Shown one piece after another: positions 8,170 to 16,948 of a stretch of 64,000 bases of DNA (the first letter of the stretch is position 1; the number at the start of each line of letters is the position of its first letter). Both the position numbers and the translations under genes were made by a program. The stretch covers positions 1 to 64,000 of the forward strand of contig NZ_CAMQAZ010000004.1 in assembly GCF_946998835.1 (NCBI RefSeq). The letters run 5' to 3'. The stretch is from an uncultured Corynebacterium sp. (lineage in GTDB: Bacteria; Actinomycetota; Actinomycetes; Mycobacteriales; Mycobacteriaceae). A model generated the notes under the pieces. The model ran no database searches. It saw only the letters and a program-made list of their open reading frames with translations, and was not told where the DNA came from.

Positions 8170-9098
8170 ATCAAACCAGCGTACAAACCATTGTGCGCCA
8201 GCGAAACCAAAATTTTGTGATGAATATGCGCCGCACGGCCATTGATTGCATCGCCGTTGGCGGGTGCTCCGCCACCGAGGAACAGCGCCAGCTCGTGCGG
8301 CTCTGCGGATGTCACGCCAATTCGCCCCTCCGCCGGCCGCTTGAGCCCATCAGCCACCTCAAAGACCAGAGTTTTCGCGCCATCCGGCAGAGTCTGGGCA
8401 ATGATTGCTTCCGGAGTTTCGCTTGCCGACGACCCCAGCGCCCGCTCCCCCATCGCAGCATCGGCGGCACCTCCCTGACCTGCTTCCTCCGCAAGGACAC
8501 CAGCGCCCGGACCGTAGACCACAGCTACACGCGAGCCATAGACGGCAATTACCGGCCGCAGCTCATTCGTGCTGACAATCACAGTGGAACCGGCCAGCGG
8601 TTTACAGACGGCCGCGACAATCTTGGCCGTTGCATGTGGCAGCTGCACCGGAGTGGGATCGATGTCTCGTCGATAAGCAGGGCGGAGCGTTTCGGCGACA
8701 TCCCCTAACTCGTCGCGCTCCCACATGGGCAGGGCGTCAATACGCGCCTGCTGGTCACGGTTCTTGCGCTCCAGCAGCAGGCGAGCAATCATGCCGCCGC
8801 CGAGCCCCACGGCGATGGCAACTGCGAGAACCAGGACAAGACGATTCGGAGCAATAACCGCGACCACTGCGGCAATAACCACGCCTACAGCGCCCATCGG
8901 CATTGCGCGAGGCGGTAAAACGAAGCCAAAAAAGCTGGCCACAGCGAGAATCCAGGCACTAAATAGCGCGAAGCCGATGTAGAAGACCACTGACAGGGCG
9001 AGGATGTAACCGAGTCCGAGCACACCGAGCGCAACGATGAGGCTAACCAGGAACCACTGCTTCATCTTCTGTGTGCTTTCATGGCCAGCTAGGGGCAT
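8166..9098 (-). CDS. Membrane protein of unknown function upstream of dapE
   Basis: Residues about 12-100 hold three or four hydrophobic segments, followed by a soluble domain of about 200 residues without a family I recognise. SD GGAAGGA lies 7 nt before the ATG, which favours this start over an internal ATG 11 codons later. It is 310 aa. It is translationally coupled to dapE (stop and start overlap) and divergent from dapD2. A Gly/Ala/Ser-rich linker near residue 225 carries one of the CGCTTGCCGACG 12-mers, encoding SSASE. The link to dapE suggests a cell-envelope role, but this is only inferred. Confidence 0.75.
   Translation of the reverse strand: MPLAGHESTQKMKQWFLVSLIVALGVLGLGYILALSVVFYIGFALFSAWILAVASFFGFVLPPRAMPMGAVGVVIAAVVAVIAPNRLVLVLAVAIAVGLGGGMIARLLLERKNRDQQARIDALPMWERDELGDVAETLRPAYRRDIDPTPVQLPHATAKIVAAVCKPLAGSTVIVSTNELRPVIAVYGSRVAVVYGPGAGVLAEEAGQGGAADAAMGERALGSSASETPEAIIAQTLPDGAKTLVFEVADGLKRPAEGRIGVTSAEPHELALFLGGGAPANGDAINGRAAHIHHKILVSLAHNGLYAGLM
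8420..8431 (+). repeat. 12-mer CGCTTGCCGACG (site 1)
   Basis: Exact match inside the membrane-protein gene, where it encodes part of an SSASE linker. Confidence 0.8.
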
Positions 9099-9134
9099 CG
9101 TTCATCCTTCCGCGAAGATTTCTCAAATGGATAC

Positions 9135-9140
9135 TAATAT
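9135..9140 (+). promoter_or_regulatory. Probable -10 box of the dapD paralogue
   Basis: TAATAT ends 8 nt before the ATG at 9149. No SD is present, so the mRNA is probably leaderless. Confidence 0.45.
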
Positions 9141-9148
9141 TAAGAATC

Positions 9149-10141
9149 ATGATTACATCTGGTGCTGTCGCTACGGGAATCGCCAACATCGCAATGGACG
9201 GGACAGTCCTTGATACGTGGTTTCCCGCACCTCAGTTAAGCCATGAGGTCGAAGAATCGAGTACTCACCGACTCGGCGCCGCTGATTTAACCCCACAGCT
9301 GCTGCGTCAGGTGATTTTGGACGAAGATCGCCGTGTGGAGCAGGTTGCGGTGCGCACGTCCATTGCGGATTTGTCCAAGCCGGCCGTTGACCCGCACGAT
9401 GCGTACCTGCGGCTGCATTTGCTCTCTCACCGCCTGGTCAAGCCGCATCAGCTGAATACCAAGGGCCTCTACGAGCTGCTCCACGTCGTGGCGTGGACCA
9501 ACAAGGGGCCATGTCTGCCGGATAACTTCGAGCAGCTGCGCACCCATTTGCGCGTCCGCGGCCTCATCCACGTCTACGCCATCGACCGCATGCCACGCAT
9601 GGTCGACTATGTGTTGCCCGCCGGTGTCTGCATCGCCGAGGCCGAACGCGTTCGGTTGGGCGCTTACCTGGCACCGGGCACGTCAGTGCTGCGCGAGGGT
9701 TTTGTTTCGCTGAACTCGGGCACACTGGGGCCCTGCAAGATTGAAGGCCGCCTGTCCTCCGGCGTCGTTATTGGCGCGCACACGAAGGTGGGGCTGTCCG
9801 CCTCCATCATCGCTGCCCATGACGATTATGGTCAGCGTAAGCCGCTCACTATTGGCGAGCGCTGTCACATCGATATCGCCGCCGGCACCGTCGGTGTCAG
9901 CCTCGGTGATGACTGCGTCATTGACCGCAGCATCCTCATCGCCCCCGATACACCAATCGATGTCCCCTCGGAGAATCGCCGCATCCAGGCATGGGAAATT
10001 TCGGGCCGTGACAACATGCACTTCTACCACCACCCTGACCACTCGGCAGTGTGCGTCCGCCGCACAGAGCGCCCCGATAACGGCGATGGTGCCACTGCTT
10101 TCGCTCAGCTTGCCGACGTGCCGGATGAACTGGCCGGATAA
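9149..10141 (+). CDS. Diverged DapD paralogue (tetrahydrodipicolinate N-succinyltransferase-like)
   Basis: 330 aa, collinear with the DapD at 11818: N-terminal ATGIANIAMDGTVLDTWFPAP, central [30 protein letters not shown], and a left-handed beta-helix. The catalytic Glu in EGR is retained (KIEGRLSSG). The DapD segment with GGGAS and SGGG, which shapes the CoA/substrate pocket, is replaced by a non-glycine stretch (residues about 215-230, AHDDYGQRKP). The C-terminus is longer. It may act on another acceptor, act in a hetero-oligomer, or be a regulator. It is divergent from the membrane protein-dapE operon and precedes the permease and dapD. Confidence 0.8.
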   Translation: MITSGAVATGIANIAMDGTVLDTWFPAPQLSHEVEESSTHRLGAADLTPQLLRQVILDEDRRVEQVAVRTSIADLSKPAVDPHDAYLRLHLLSHRLVKPHQLNTKGLYELLHVVAWTNKGPCLPDNFEQLRTHLRVRGLIHVYAIDRMPRMVDYVLPAGVCIAEAERVRLGAYLAPGTSVLREGFVSLNSGTLGPCKIEGRLSSGVVIGAHTKVGLSASIIAAHDDYGQRKPLTIGERCHIDIAAGTVGVSLGDDCVIDRSILIAPDTPIDVPSENRRIQAWEISGRDNMHFYHHPDHSAVCVRRTERPDNGDGATAFAQLADVPDELAG

Positions 10142-10216
10142 CCTGAATTAGGTGCTCTTTTCGGCACCTGAATGGGCCCCCAACCTGTGAACGGGGGTAA
10201 CCCCGCTCCACAGTTA

Positions 10217-10243
10217 TTGCCCCTGTTATCCGCCAGGTAAAGT
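10217..10243 (+). promoter_or_regulatory. Permease promoter, leaderless
   Basis: TTGCCC (10217-10222), 15-nt spacer, TAAAGT (10238-10243), then 7 nt to the ATG. No SD is visible. Confidence 0.5.
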
Positions 10244-10250
10244 TTGCGAC

Positions 10251-11669
10251 ATGACCGAATCGCAAATTACCTCCACCTCCAGCGAGACAACTCAGCTGGG
10301 CAAGGGGCTGCAGGTTCGACACCTGACCATGATGGGTCTTGGCTCCGCAATCGGTGCCGGTCTTTTCCTTGGTACGGGCGTCGGCATTAAGGCAGCTGGC
10401 CCGGGTGTTCTAATTTCCTATGTCATCGCTGGCTTCATTGTCGTCCTCGTCATGCAGATGCTCGGCGAGATGGCAGCCGCCCGCCCGACACCGGGTAGCT
10501 TCTCCACCTACGCCGAGATGGCCTTTGGCTCGTCCGCAGGCTTCGTCCTCGGCTGGCTCTACTGGTTCATGCTCATCATGGTGCTCGGTGCTGAGATTAC
10601 CGGTGCCGGTGCCATCATGGGTGCGTGGTTCGGTATCTCGGGCTGGATTCCGGGCCTCATCTGTGTCGTCTTTTTCGCCGTGGTGAACCTTGCCAATGTC
10701 CGCGGTTTCGGCGAATTCGAATTCTGGTTCGCGTTCATCAAGGTCGCGGTAATCATCGCGTTCCTGGTCATCGGCGTTCTGCTCTTCTTCGGTCTGCTGC
10801 CGGGCACCAGCTTTGTCGGTACGACGCATATTGCTGAGTCCGGATTCCTCCCGAATGGCGCTTCCGGCATTGCTGCTGGCTTGCTGGCCGTGGCCTTCGC
10901 CTTCGGCGGCATCGAGATTGTCACCATCGCCGCCGCTGAGGCCGACGATCCGCAGCGCTCCATCGCCGCCGCTGTCCGTTCGGTGATTTTCCGTATCTCT
11001 GTGTTCTACCTGGGCTGCGTGACCGTCATCATCCTGCTGCTGCCATACTCCCAGATTGACGGTGCTGATTCCGCAGCTGAGTCGCCGTTCACCCTGGTTC
11101 TGAAGCAGGCGAATATTCCGGGTGCCGTTGGCTTCATGGAGGCCATCATCGTGCTGGCGCTGCTGTCTGCGTTCAACGCTCAGATTTACGCCACCTCTCG
11201 CCTGGTCTACTCGATGTCCACCCGCGGCGAGGCTCCGCGCTTCTTCGCTCATACCAACGAGCACGCGGTTCCGAACCGCGCGGTCATCATGTCGATGGTT
11301 TTCGCATTTGTCTCCGTCGGTCTGCAGGTTGTCTTCGACGGCTCTAGCGTCCTGGTCTTCCTGCTGAACGCTGTCGGTGGCTGCTTGCTGGTGATTTGGC
11401 TGGTCATTGCACTGTCTGAGATTAAGCTGCGTCCGCAGATGGAGGCCAACAACGAGCTTTCCGTTCGCATGTGGGCCTACCCAACACTGTCCTGGGTGGC
11501 GGTCGTCCTGATTCTGGGCCTTGCTGTTGGCATGCTCACCGACCCGGGTGCTCGCCAGCAGGTCATCGCCGTCGTGTGCGTCACCGCGTTCCTCGCAGTG
11601 CTTGCCGCGCTGACGAAGAAGAATCGTACCGCTGCACGCGAGGCTCTCGAGTCCGCCGACGGCAATTAG
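10251..11669 (+). CDS. APC-family amino-acid permease (AroP/GabP-like)
   Basis: A proton-coupled amino-acid importer of the amino acid transporter (AAT) subfamily: 472 aa with about 12 membrane segments. The family signature GLGSAIGAGLFLGTGVGIKAAGPG is at residues 27-50, and SAFNAQIYATSRLVYSMSTRGEAP lies in the loop after TM8. The substrate (aromatic amino acid, GABA, proline or similar) cannot be fixed. It sits between the two dapD paralogues, as an aroP-like gene does in C. glutamicum, so a role with lysine/DAP precursors is possible but unproven. It appears to have its own leaderless promoter. Confidence 0.85.
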   Translation: MTESQITSTSSETTQLGKGLQVRHLTMMGLGSAIGAGLFLGTGVGIKAAGPGVLISYVIAGFIVVLVMQMLGEMAAARPTPGSFSTYAEMAFGSSAGFVLGWLYWFMLIMVLGAEITGAGAIMGAWFGISGWIPGLICVVFFAVVNLANVRGFGEFEFWFAFIKVAVIIAFLVIGVLLFFGLLPGTSFVGTTHIAESGFLPNGASGIAAGLLAVAFAFGGIEIVTIAAAEADDPQRSIAAAVRSVIFRISVFYLGCVTVIILLLPYSQIDGADSAAESPFTLVLKQANIPGAVGFMEAIIVLALLSAFNAQIYATSRLVYSMSTRGEAPRFFAHTNEHAVPNRAVIMSMVFAFVSVGLQVVFDGSSVLVFLLNAVGGCLLVIWLVIALSEIKLRPQMEANNELSVRMWAYPTLSWVAVVLILGLAVGMLTDPGARQQVIAVVCVTAFLAVLAALTKKNRTAAREALESADGN

Positions 11670-11804
11670 CCGACAGGAACTAATGACAATGGCTGCACGT
11701 ACCTGCTGCAACTGATTGCAGGGCGTGACCGCCTTGTCACCCCTATCTGAACATTGCCTTCCTACACATTTACGGAATCCTTTTCACAGATAGGAAAATG
11801 CCGG

Positions 11805-11810
11805 TAGCCT
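11805..11810 (+). promoter_or_regulatory. Probable -10 box of dapD
   Basis: TAGCCT ends 7 nt before the dapD ATG, with a TTTTCA element 18 nt further upstream. No SD is present, so the start is probably leaderless. Confidence 0.45.
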
Positions 11811-11817
11811 GTGTTCC

Positions 11818-12789
11818 ATGAAATTTGGAGCACAAGCTACCGGCATTGCAACTTTTAACAACGATTCTGTTCTCGACGTTTGGTTCCCCGCCCCCGAGCT
11901 CATCGAAGAGGGCGTCGCAACCTCCACCACGACCGGAACTATTGACGCCGACGCGCTGGCCGAAGATTTCACCTATCTCGCAGATCTGGCCGTTGCCGAC
12001 GCGGACCGCGGCACCACACGCCGCCTGGTTACCGCCACTATCGGTTCACTCGATGACGCTCCGGCTGACACCATCGACGCATACCTGCGACTCCACCTGC
12101 TCTCTCACCGTCTGGTTACACCCAACAGCATCAACTTGGACGGTATCTTCAGCAAGCTCAACAACGTAGTGTGGACCAATTTCGGCCCCTGCGCTGTCGA
12201 AGGCTTCGAGGTAACCCGAGCCAAGCTGTCCCGCCGCGGGCCCGTCACCGTCTACTCCATCGATAAGTTCCCCCGCATGGTCGACTACGTCACGCCCACC
12301 GGAGTCCGCATCGGCGACGCTGACCGAGTGCGCCTTGGCGCTCACCTCGCAGAGGGCACCACAGTCATGCACGAGGGCTTCGTCAACTTCAACGCAGGCA
12401 CGCTTGGACACTCCATGGTGGAAGGCCGCATTTCTCAGGGCGTTATCGTCGACGACGGCTCCGATATTGGCGGCGGGGCATCGATTATGGGCACACTTTC
12501 CGGTGGAGGTAAGGAAGTTGTGTCCGTCGGCAAGCGGTGCTTGCTCGGTGCGAACGCTGGTCTCGGTATCTCGCTGGGCGATGACTGCGTGCTGGAGGCC
12601 GGCCTCTACATCACCGCGGGCACCAAGTGCCATGTCGCGTTGGATGGCGTGAAGAAGACCCTGAAGGCACGTGAGCTCTCGGGCGGATCAAATATGCTCT
12701 TCCGCCGCAATTCGCTCTCCGGCGCGGTTGAAGTTGTGCCGTGGGCTGCCGAGAAGGTCAAGCTCAGCGCGGAGCTGCACGCTAACTAG
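11818..12789 (+). CDS. dapD: 2,3,4,5-tetrahydropyridine-2,6-dicarboxylate N-succinyltransferase
   Basis: Transfers succinyl from succinyl-CoA to tetrahydrodipicolinate, the first committed step of the succinylase DAP branch. It is 323 aa, of the actinobacterial type. The catalytic Glu lies in MVEGRIS, and the glycine-rich [14 protein letters not shown] loop and hexapeptide repeats ([22 protein letters not shown]) are intact. This marks it as the functional enzyme of the two paralogues. Its stop codon overlaps the convergent rluA-type gene by 8 bp, with no terminator between them. Confidence 0.93.
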   Translation: MKFGAQATGIATFNNDSVLDVWFPAPELIEEGVATSTTTGTIDADALAEDFTYLADLAVADADRGTTRRLVTATIGSLDDAPADTIDAYLRLHLLSHRLVTPNSINLDGIFSKLNNVVWTNFGPCAVEGFEVTRAKLSRRGPVTVYSIDKFPRMVDYVTPTGVRIGDADRVRLGAHLAEGTTVMHEGFVNFNAGTLGHSMVEGRISQGVIVDDGSDIGGGASIMGTLSGGGKEVVSVGKRCLLGANAGLGISLGDDCVLEAGLYITAGTKCHVALDGVKKTLKARELSGGSNMLFRRNSLSGAVEVVPWAAEKVKLSAELHAN

Positions 12790-13723
12790 CGTTGGTCGGC
12801 GCGTCCGCGGGAGCCGCGATGTTTCGCGCGCTTCGGTAAGTACGTCGCTCGCCAGTGACAGGATCGACGAACGCCAGCGCGGTCGCCGTCAGTCGCAGCT
12901 GTGGCGTGTATTTTGGCGCGCTGCCCTCGCTTGACGACGGCCCCAACACCCCCGCCTGCCTGCCGTAAGTGTCCTCGCCGAGGATGGGATAGCCCAACCA
13001 GTCCATCGTCACCCGCAGCTGGTGTGTGCGGCCCGTATGCGGCTGCAAGCGCCAGTGCCCTACCTGCATGCGGCTACCACAATGCCCGCAGCCGCAACCG
13101 ACTGTGTGCAACGGAATACTGGCACTAGACACCGCGCCGCGATCGCTCGCCAGCACATCGCCGATGTCCGCTGCCGCTGGGCCAAGGAAGGTCACGGTTG
13201 TGTGTGCAAGCTTGTACTTGGGATTCTTCGCAGCAACGCGTGCGGAATCGTCGGCCTCTACGACTTTCACTCCGCGCCCAGCCGGGTTGGGGTCTAGCAG
13301 CAGTGTGACTTCCCTACTCTGCCCAGCATGCCAATCATCCGGCATCACCGTGAGGCATTCGTATTCTTTGGTGATTTCCCGATTCTGAAAAAGCTGCTGG
13401 TAGCGAGCACGCGTAGCCGGATTCCGGGATAGCAGCATCAGACCGCTGGTCAGTAGATCCAGGCGATGAACGGCCACAATCTCCGGTTCACCGAGCTTGC
13501 GCCGCAGGCGCTCCTGCACGGTATTGGCCACGATGCGGCCGTTGGGAGTGGCAGGCAGAAACGGTGGCTTGTCCACGACCAAAAATTCATCGGTGCCGGC
13601 CACAATTGTCGGCTCGAAGGGGATGTACTCCTCGCACTCATGGGCTGCGGCATCGACCTGCGCTGCCTGACGGTTCTTCTCAAGCCCCCACCAGGAATCG
13701 CGGTTGCCAGCAGCTCGTCCCAC
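12782..13723 (-). CDS. RluA-family pseudouridine synthase
   Basis: Isomerises uridine to pseudouridine in rRNA or tRNA. The catalytic motif [16 protein letters not shown] (Asp in HRLD) is at about residue 87, and the later [12 protein letters not shown] is typical of RluA enzymes. There is no S4 domain. A CxCxxC-like cluster ([10 protein letters not shown]) sits in an insertion around residue 212. Of its 313 aa, residues 1-30 are poorly conserved in appearance. SD GGGGAG is 6 nt before the GTG start. A linker near residue 265 (PSSSEGS) is encoded by a 12-mer site. The target RNA is unknown. Confidence 0.88.
   Translation of the reverse strand: MGRAAGNRDSWWGLEKNRQAAQVDAAAHECEEYIPFEPTIVAGTDEFLVVDKPPFLPATPNGRIVANTVQERLRRKLGEPEIVAVHRLDLLTSGLMLLSRNPATRARYQQLFQNREITKEYECLTVMPDDWHAGQSREVTLLLDPNPAGRGVKVVEADDSARVAAKNPKYKLAHTTVTFLGPAAADIGDVLASDRGAVSSASIPLHTVGCGCGHCGSRMQVGHWRLQPHTGRTHQLRVTMDWLGYPILGEDTYGRQAGVLGPSSSEGSAPKYTPQLRLTATALAFVDPVTGERRTYRSARNIAAPADAPTNAS
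12928..12939 (+). repeat. 12-mer CGCTTGACGACG (site 2)
   Basis: Exact match inside the pseudouridine synthase gene, encoding an SSSE linker on the opposite strand. Confidence 0.8.
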
Positions 13724-13788
13724 AGCGCACTCCCCTTGTCATATTTTTGGTCGATGCCGATGGCGATACGACAGACACCTGTGTCGGC

Positions 13789-14916
13789 CTAGCCGCGAAT
13801 GCGCGAAGCCGCCTTCTCCACGTCCGAAAGAGTCGCGGTGAGCCCCACACGCACGTGCTGCGCTCCCTTGGGGCCGTAGAAGCTGCCCGGCGCGACCAGG
13901 ATGCCGCGCTCTGCCAACCAATCGACCGTCTGCCAGCAGTCTTCCCCGCGAGTAGCCCACAGGTAGAGACCACCTTCAGAGTTATCGATTCGAAAGCCCG
14001 CAGCCACTAGGGCATCGGCCAGAATCTCACGGCGGCCAGAGTAGCGCTGCTTTTGTTCGGCCTCGTGGGAGTCGTCGTTAAGCGCGGCGATTGTGGCGTG
14101 CTGAATCGGCCCCGGCATCATCAATCCCATGTGGCGGCGGACGGCAACCAGCTCCGCAATGAGATCCGCATCGCCGGCGAACCAACCCGCACGGTACGAC
14201 GCCATGTTCGATGTCTTTGACAGCGAATGGATGGCCAGAAGATTGGTGAAATCGCCGTCACACACGCGCGGGTCGAGGATGCTGACCGGCTGTTCGGTCC
14301 AGCCGAGCCCCAGATAGCACTCGTCAGAGGCGACGATAACGTCACGCTCGCGAGCCCACTGAACGACCTTGCGCAGGTGCTCAACCCCGAGGACCTTGCC
14401 GTTGGGGTTGCCCGGGGAGTTAATAAACATCAGTGTCGGCGAAGCGGGGCCAATCTGAGTCAGCGAATCCGCACGCAGCAACTCAGCACCTGCGATGCGA
14501 ACGCCGACCTCATAGGTGGGGTATGCCAGCTCCGGGATAACGACGGTATGCCCCGCGCCGACGCCGAGAAGGAAGGGCAGCCAGCCAATCGCTTCCTTCG
14601 TACCGATTACCGGAAGCACATTGCCGCCCTGGACGGCAGGCTCCAGTCCGGTCACGCCGTAGCGCCGGACCATTGCCGAAACAATCGCCTCGCGCAGCTC
14701 TGGCGTGCCGACGGTCTGTGGATAACCCGGCTGCACAGCTCCTTCGGAAAGACCCTTGCGGATTACTGGAGCCACGTCATCGACCGGTGTGCCGACCGAG
14801 AGATTCACCATGCCCTCGGGATGCGCAGCCGCCGTGGCTTTTGCCGGGGCGAGAGAATCCCACGGAAACTGAGGTAACAAAGAACCGGGAGTTACACGCT
14901 TGCGGGAAGCTGACAT
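13789..14916 (-). CDS. dapC: Succinyldiaminopimelate transaminase
   Basis: A PLP-dependent fold-type I aminotransferase converting N-succinyl-2-amino-6-ketopimelate to succinyl-DAP with glutamate. The NSPGNPNGKVL motif, the DECYLGL segment, and the PLP lysine in SLSKTSNMASYRAGW are all visible. It is 375 aa. It starts 16 nt after the ferredoxin stop and has no SD, though a TATAAC lies just upstream, so it is either in an operon with fdxC or has an internal promoter. The fdxC-dapC pairing is conserved in mycobacteria (Rv1177-Rv1178). Confidence 0.92.
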   Translation of the reverse strand: MSASRKRVTPGSLLPQFPWDSLAPAKATAAAHPEGMVNLSVGTPVDDVAPVIRKGLSEGAVQPGYPQTVGTPELREAIVSAMVRRYGVTGLEPAVQGGNVLPVIGTKEAIGWLPFLLGVGAGHTVVIPELAYPTYEVGVRIAGAELLRADSLTQIGPASPTLMFINSPGNPNGKVLGVEHLRKVVQWARERDVIVASDECYLGLGWTEQPVSILDPRVCDGDFTNLLAIHSLSKTSNMASYRAGWFAGDADLIAELVAVRRHMGLMMPGPIQHATIAALNDDSHEAEQKQRYSGRREILADALVAAGFRIDNSEGGLYLWATRGEDCWQTVDWLAERGILVAPGSFYGPKGAQHVRVGLTATLSDVEKAASRIRG

Positions 14917-14932
14917 GAGCGGTTATAGCGTC

Positions 14933-15256
14933 CTAGTCTTCTGCCTGCGGCGGCAGAGCAGCCACGAAAGGCACGTCGAAGTCCTGCGGGCCGAGCTTGG
15001 CAGCACCGCCTGGGGAACCCAGCTCATCGAACCAGTCGACATTGGCATCGATGTACTCAATCCACTCATCCGGCACATCGTCCTCGTAGAAGATGGCCTC
15101 TACTGGACAAACCGGCTCACAAGCGCCACAGTCCACACACTCATCAGGGTGGATGTAGAGCATGCGCTTGCCCTCATAAATGCAGTCAACCGGGCACTCT
15201 TCGACGCATGCGCGGTCGAGAACGTCAACACATGGCTGGGCAATGATGTAAGTCAT
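14933..15256 (-). CDS. fdxC: Seven-iron ferredoxin
   Basis: A 107-aa ferredoxin carrying one [3Fe-4S] and one [4Fe-4S] cluster. The first half has C-x7-C-VEEC-P and the second [12 protein letters not shown], the FdxC/FdxA actinobacterial pattern, with an acidic C-terminal tail. It is an electron carrier for cytochromes P450 or other oxidoreductases; the POR operon at 45.8-50.5 kb could be a partner. Start is ATG; AAAGG is the nearest SD-like element but is about 19 nt away. The 243-nt region upstream contains no other gene. Confidence 0.93.
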   Translation of the reverse strand: MTYIIAQPCVDVLDRACVEECPVDCIYEGKRMLYIHPDECVDCGACEPVCPVEAIFYEDDVPDEWIEYIDANVDWFDELGSPGGAAKLGPQDFDVPFVAALPPQAED

Positions 15257-15499
15257 GACTTTAGGTTTTAAAGAACCTTTCTCACAAGATATGGGCTGAG
15301 GCTTTTTACTATCTGTCGATTATGCCGTTTCGACGGGAAACAGAGCAAAATAGACAGAGCGGTACATTCAGATTGGAGTCTACACCCAACGTAGGTGTTG
15401 TTTTCAACTAGCTCCAGAATTAGACATATCGATGCGCGATCGGGTGGCGGGATTAGCCACAGACCAGCCGTGCGACACCGGCTAGGAGCAGCTAGACGG

Positions 15500-15979
15500 C
15501 TAGAGCGACCGCAGATGACGCAATGGCCAGGCCCCGCCCAGCACGCCGAAAGCTAGCAGCAGAACAGTTCGCAACCACTGCCCCATGGCCACATCTCCAC
15601 CCGAGGGAATAACCGCCCACAGCAAGAAAACGGCAAAACCCAGCAGCCACAGGCCAGTCGGAATGGCAGCCTTAGCGCGGTCGCGAGTCCACAACAACGC
15701 AGTGTTGGTGATGATCAGATTGCCGATATAGGCCAGTGGAATCGTCCACGGCAGCGGAACAGCAACCGAGCCGACAGTAATCCACGTTCCAAGGAACACA
15801 ACCTCGATAACCAGCACCGCCAGCGCGGCCAGCGACAGCCACACCAGTGCAACCGTCACCTCGCCCTGGTGGAAATTCTCCCGTGGTTGCGAGTGATTGG
15901 GTTCGCCCCAGTAGCGCTCATCCCCGAACGAGCGATTTTCGCTACTCGAAAGCTCACGAGGTTGCGGATCACTCATCAT
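15500..15979 (-). CDS. Small membrane protein downstream of mshB
   Basis: 159 aa: a polar N-terminus of about 40 residues, then four hydrophobic segments. It is the positional counterpart of M. tuberculosis Rv1171 next to mshB. SD GGGGGAG precedes a double ATG, and the first ATG overlaps the mshB TGA, indicating coupling. The function is unknown; co-conservation with mshB is its only clue. Confidence 0.78.
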   Translation of the reverse strand: MMSDPQPRELSSSENRSFGDERYWGEPNHSQPRENFHQGEVTVALVWLSLAALAVLVIEVVFLGTWITVGSVAVPLPWTIPLAYIGNLIITNTALLWTRDRAKAAIPTGLWLLGFAVFLLWAVIPSGGDVAMGQWLRTVLLLAFGVLGGAWPLRHLRSL

Positions 15980-16941
15980 CCGTGCTCCCCCTTGGCCGCG
16001 GAGCCACATCCTCTATCAGACTCGCGCCCGTTCCCGGCACCGGGAGCTTCTACCGGTTCTTCAACCAACCGCAGGCCCACCAGCTCCCCCAAAGCCTCCA
16101 GGCTTTCAGCGGACACCGTACCAAACCGGTAGGCCTCAGTCGGCGTCACCGGTTGACACAACAAATTGGAAAACGCCCAAACAGCTCGCGCACGACTAGA
16201 GCCATCGGCCTGCCCATAGGCGGCATCCGGATTGACCTCACTGACCCAGCCGTCGGCAAACCACACCTGCGTCGCATGCGCACGCATCGCCGCAACCTTG
16301 GCTGCCACAGCGGCATCGTCCAACTGAACCTCCAACTGGCCTGTCACAGTAGCGAAGTCATCGACATCACACGCCTGCCAGCCTTCCGGCACGACGGTAA
16401 TGGCATCGAGCCCGGCCGCCATTGCTTCACGGTCGGTGACCGCCCACAGCGTCGGAAAGCGATTGCCGCATGCCGCAACCGTGATGTCGTGTGCGCGAAT
16501 ATGGTCCGGGTGCCCATAGCCACCATCGGCGTCGTAGGTAATGACCAGGTCCGGCTGCAGTTCGTCGAGGATGGTGCGAAGCTGCTCGACTGCCTCATCG
16601 CCGGAGTTGATGAAGGCGCGGGGATGCTCATTGCCCTTGTCACCGGCCATGCCGGAGTCCCGCCAACGGCCCGCACCGCCGAGGAATCGTGGCGCGTTAT
16701 CCGGACCATTAGCTCCCAGCGCGCGAAGCGCCGAACGCAACTCCGCCACTCGAAAACCGCCGAGCTGATCAGCTTCGTCAGCAACTAGCCCCTGATACGG
16801 CGCGCCGATGACTTCTCCCAGCTCGCCCATCGTGCAAGTCACGACGCTTACCGACGCTCCAGCGCGCGCGGCAGCCGCAATCAAACCACCTGTCCAGATG
16901 GACTCGTCATCCGGGTGTGCGTGAACAAAAAGTAACTTCAC
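15976..16941 (-). CDS. mshB: Mycothiol biosynthesis deacetylase MshB
   Basis: Deacetylates GlcNAc-myo-inositol in the second step of mycothiol synthesis. LmbE-type zinc hydrolase: the metal ligands lie in HAHPDDES at residues 7-14 and in GYGHPDHI around residue 145. QLGGFRVAEL and GGAGRWRDSGMAG match the MshB subgroup rather than Mca. The GTG start at 16941 gives MKLLFVHAHPDDES and lies 7 nt after the lpqW stop; upstream in-frame ATGs lie within lpqW. It is 321 aa with a 40-residue variable C-terminal tail. Confidence 0.92.
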   Translation of the reverse strand: MKLLFVHAHPDDESIWTGGLIAAAARAGASVSVVTCTMGELGEVIGAPYQGLVADEADQLGGFRVAELRSALRALGANGPDNAPRFLGGAGRWRDSGMAGDKGNEHPRAFINSGDEAVEQLRTILDELQPDLVITYDADGGYGHPDHIRAHDITVAACGNRFPTLWAVTDREAMAAGLDAITVVPEGWQACDVDDFATVTGQLEVQLDDAAVAAKVAAMRAHATQVWFADGWVSEVNPDAAYGQADGSSRARAVWAFSNLLCQPVTPTEAYRFGTVSAESLEALGELVGLRLVEEPVEAPGAGNGRESDRGCGSAAKGEHG

Positions 16942-16948
16942 GAGTCTC

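Noticed and set aside
13680..13792. Possible frameshift at the N-terminus of the pseudouridine synthase: another frame reads [11 protein letters not shown] just before a run of five C (13685-13689), and one added base would join it to the protein.
   Set aside because: That frame has no start codon after the dapC stop, whereas the GTG at 13723 has a good SD (GGGGAG, 6 nt) in the current frame.
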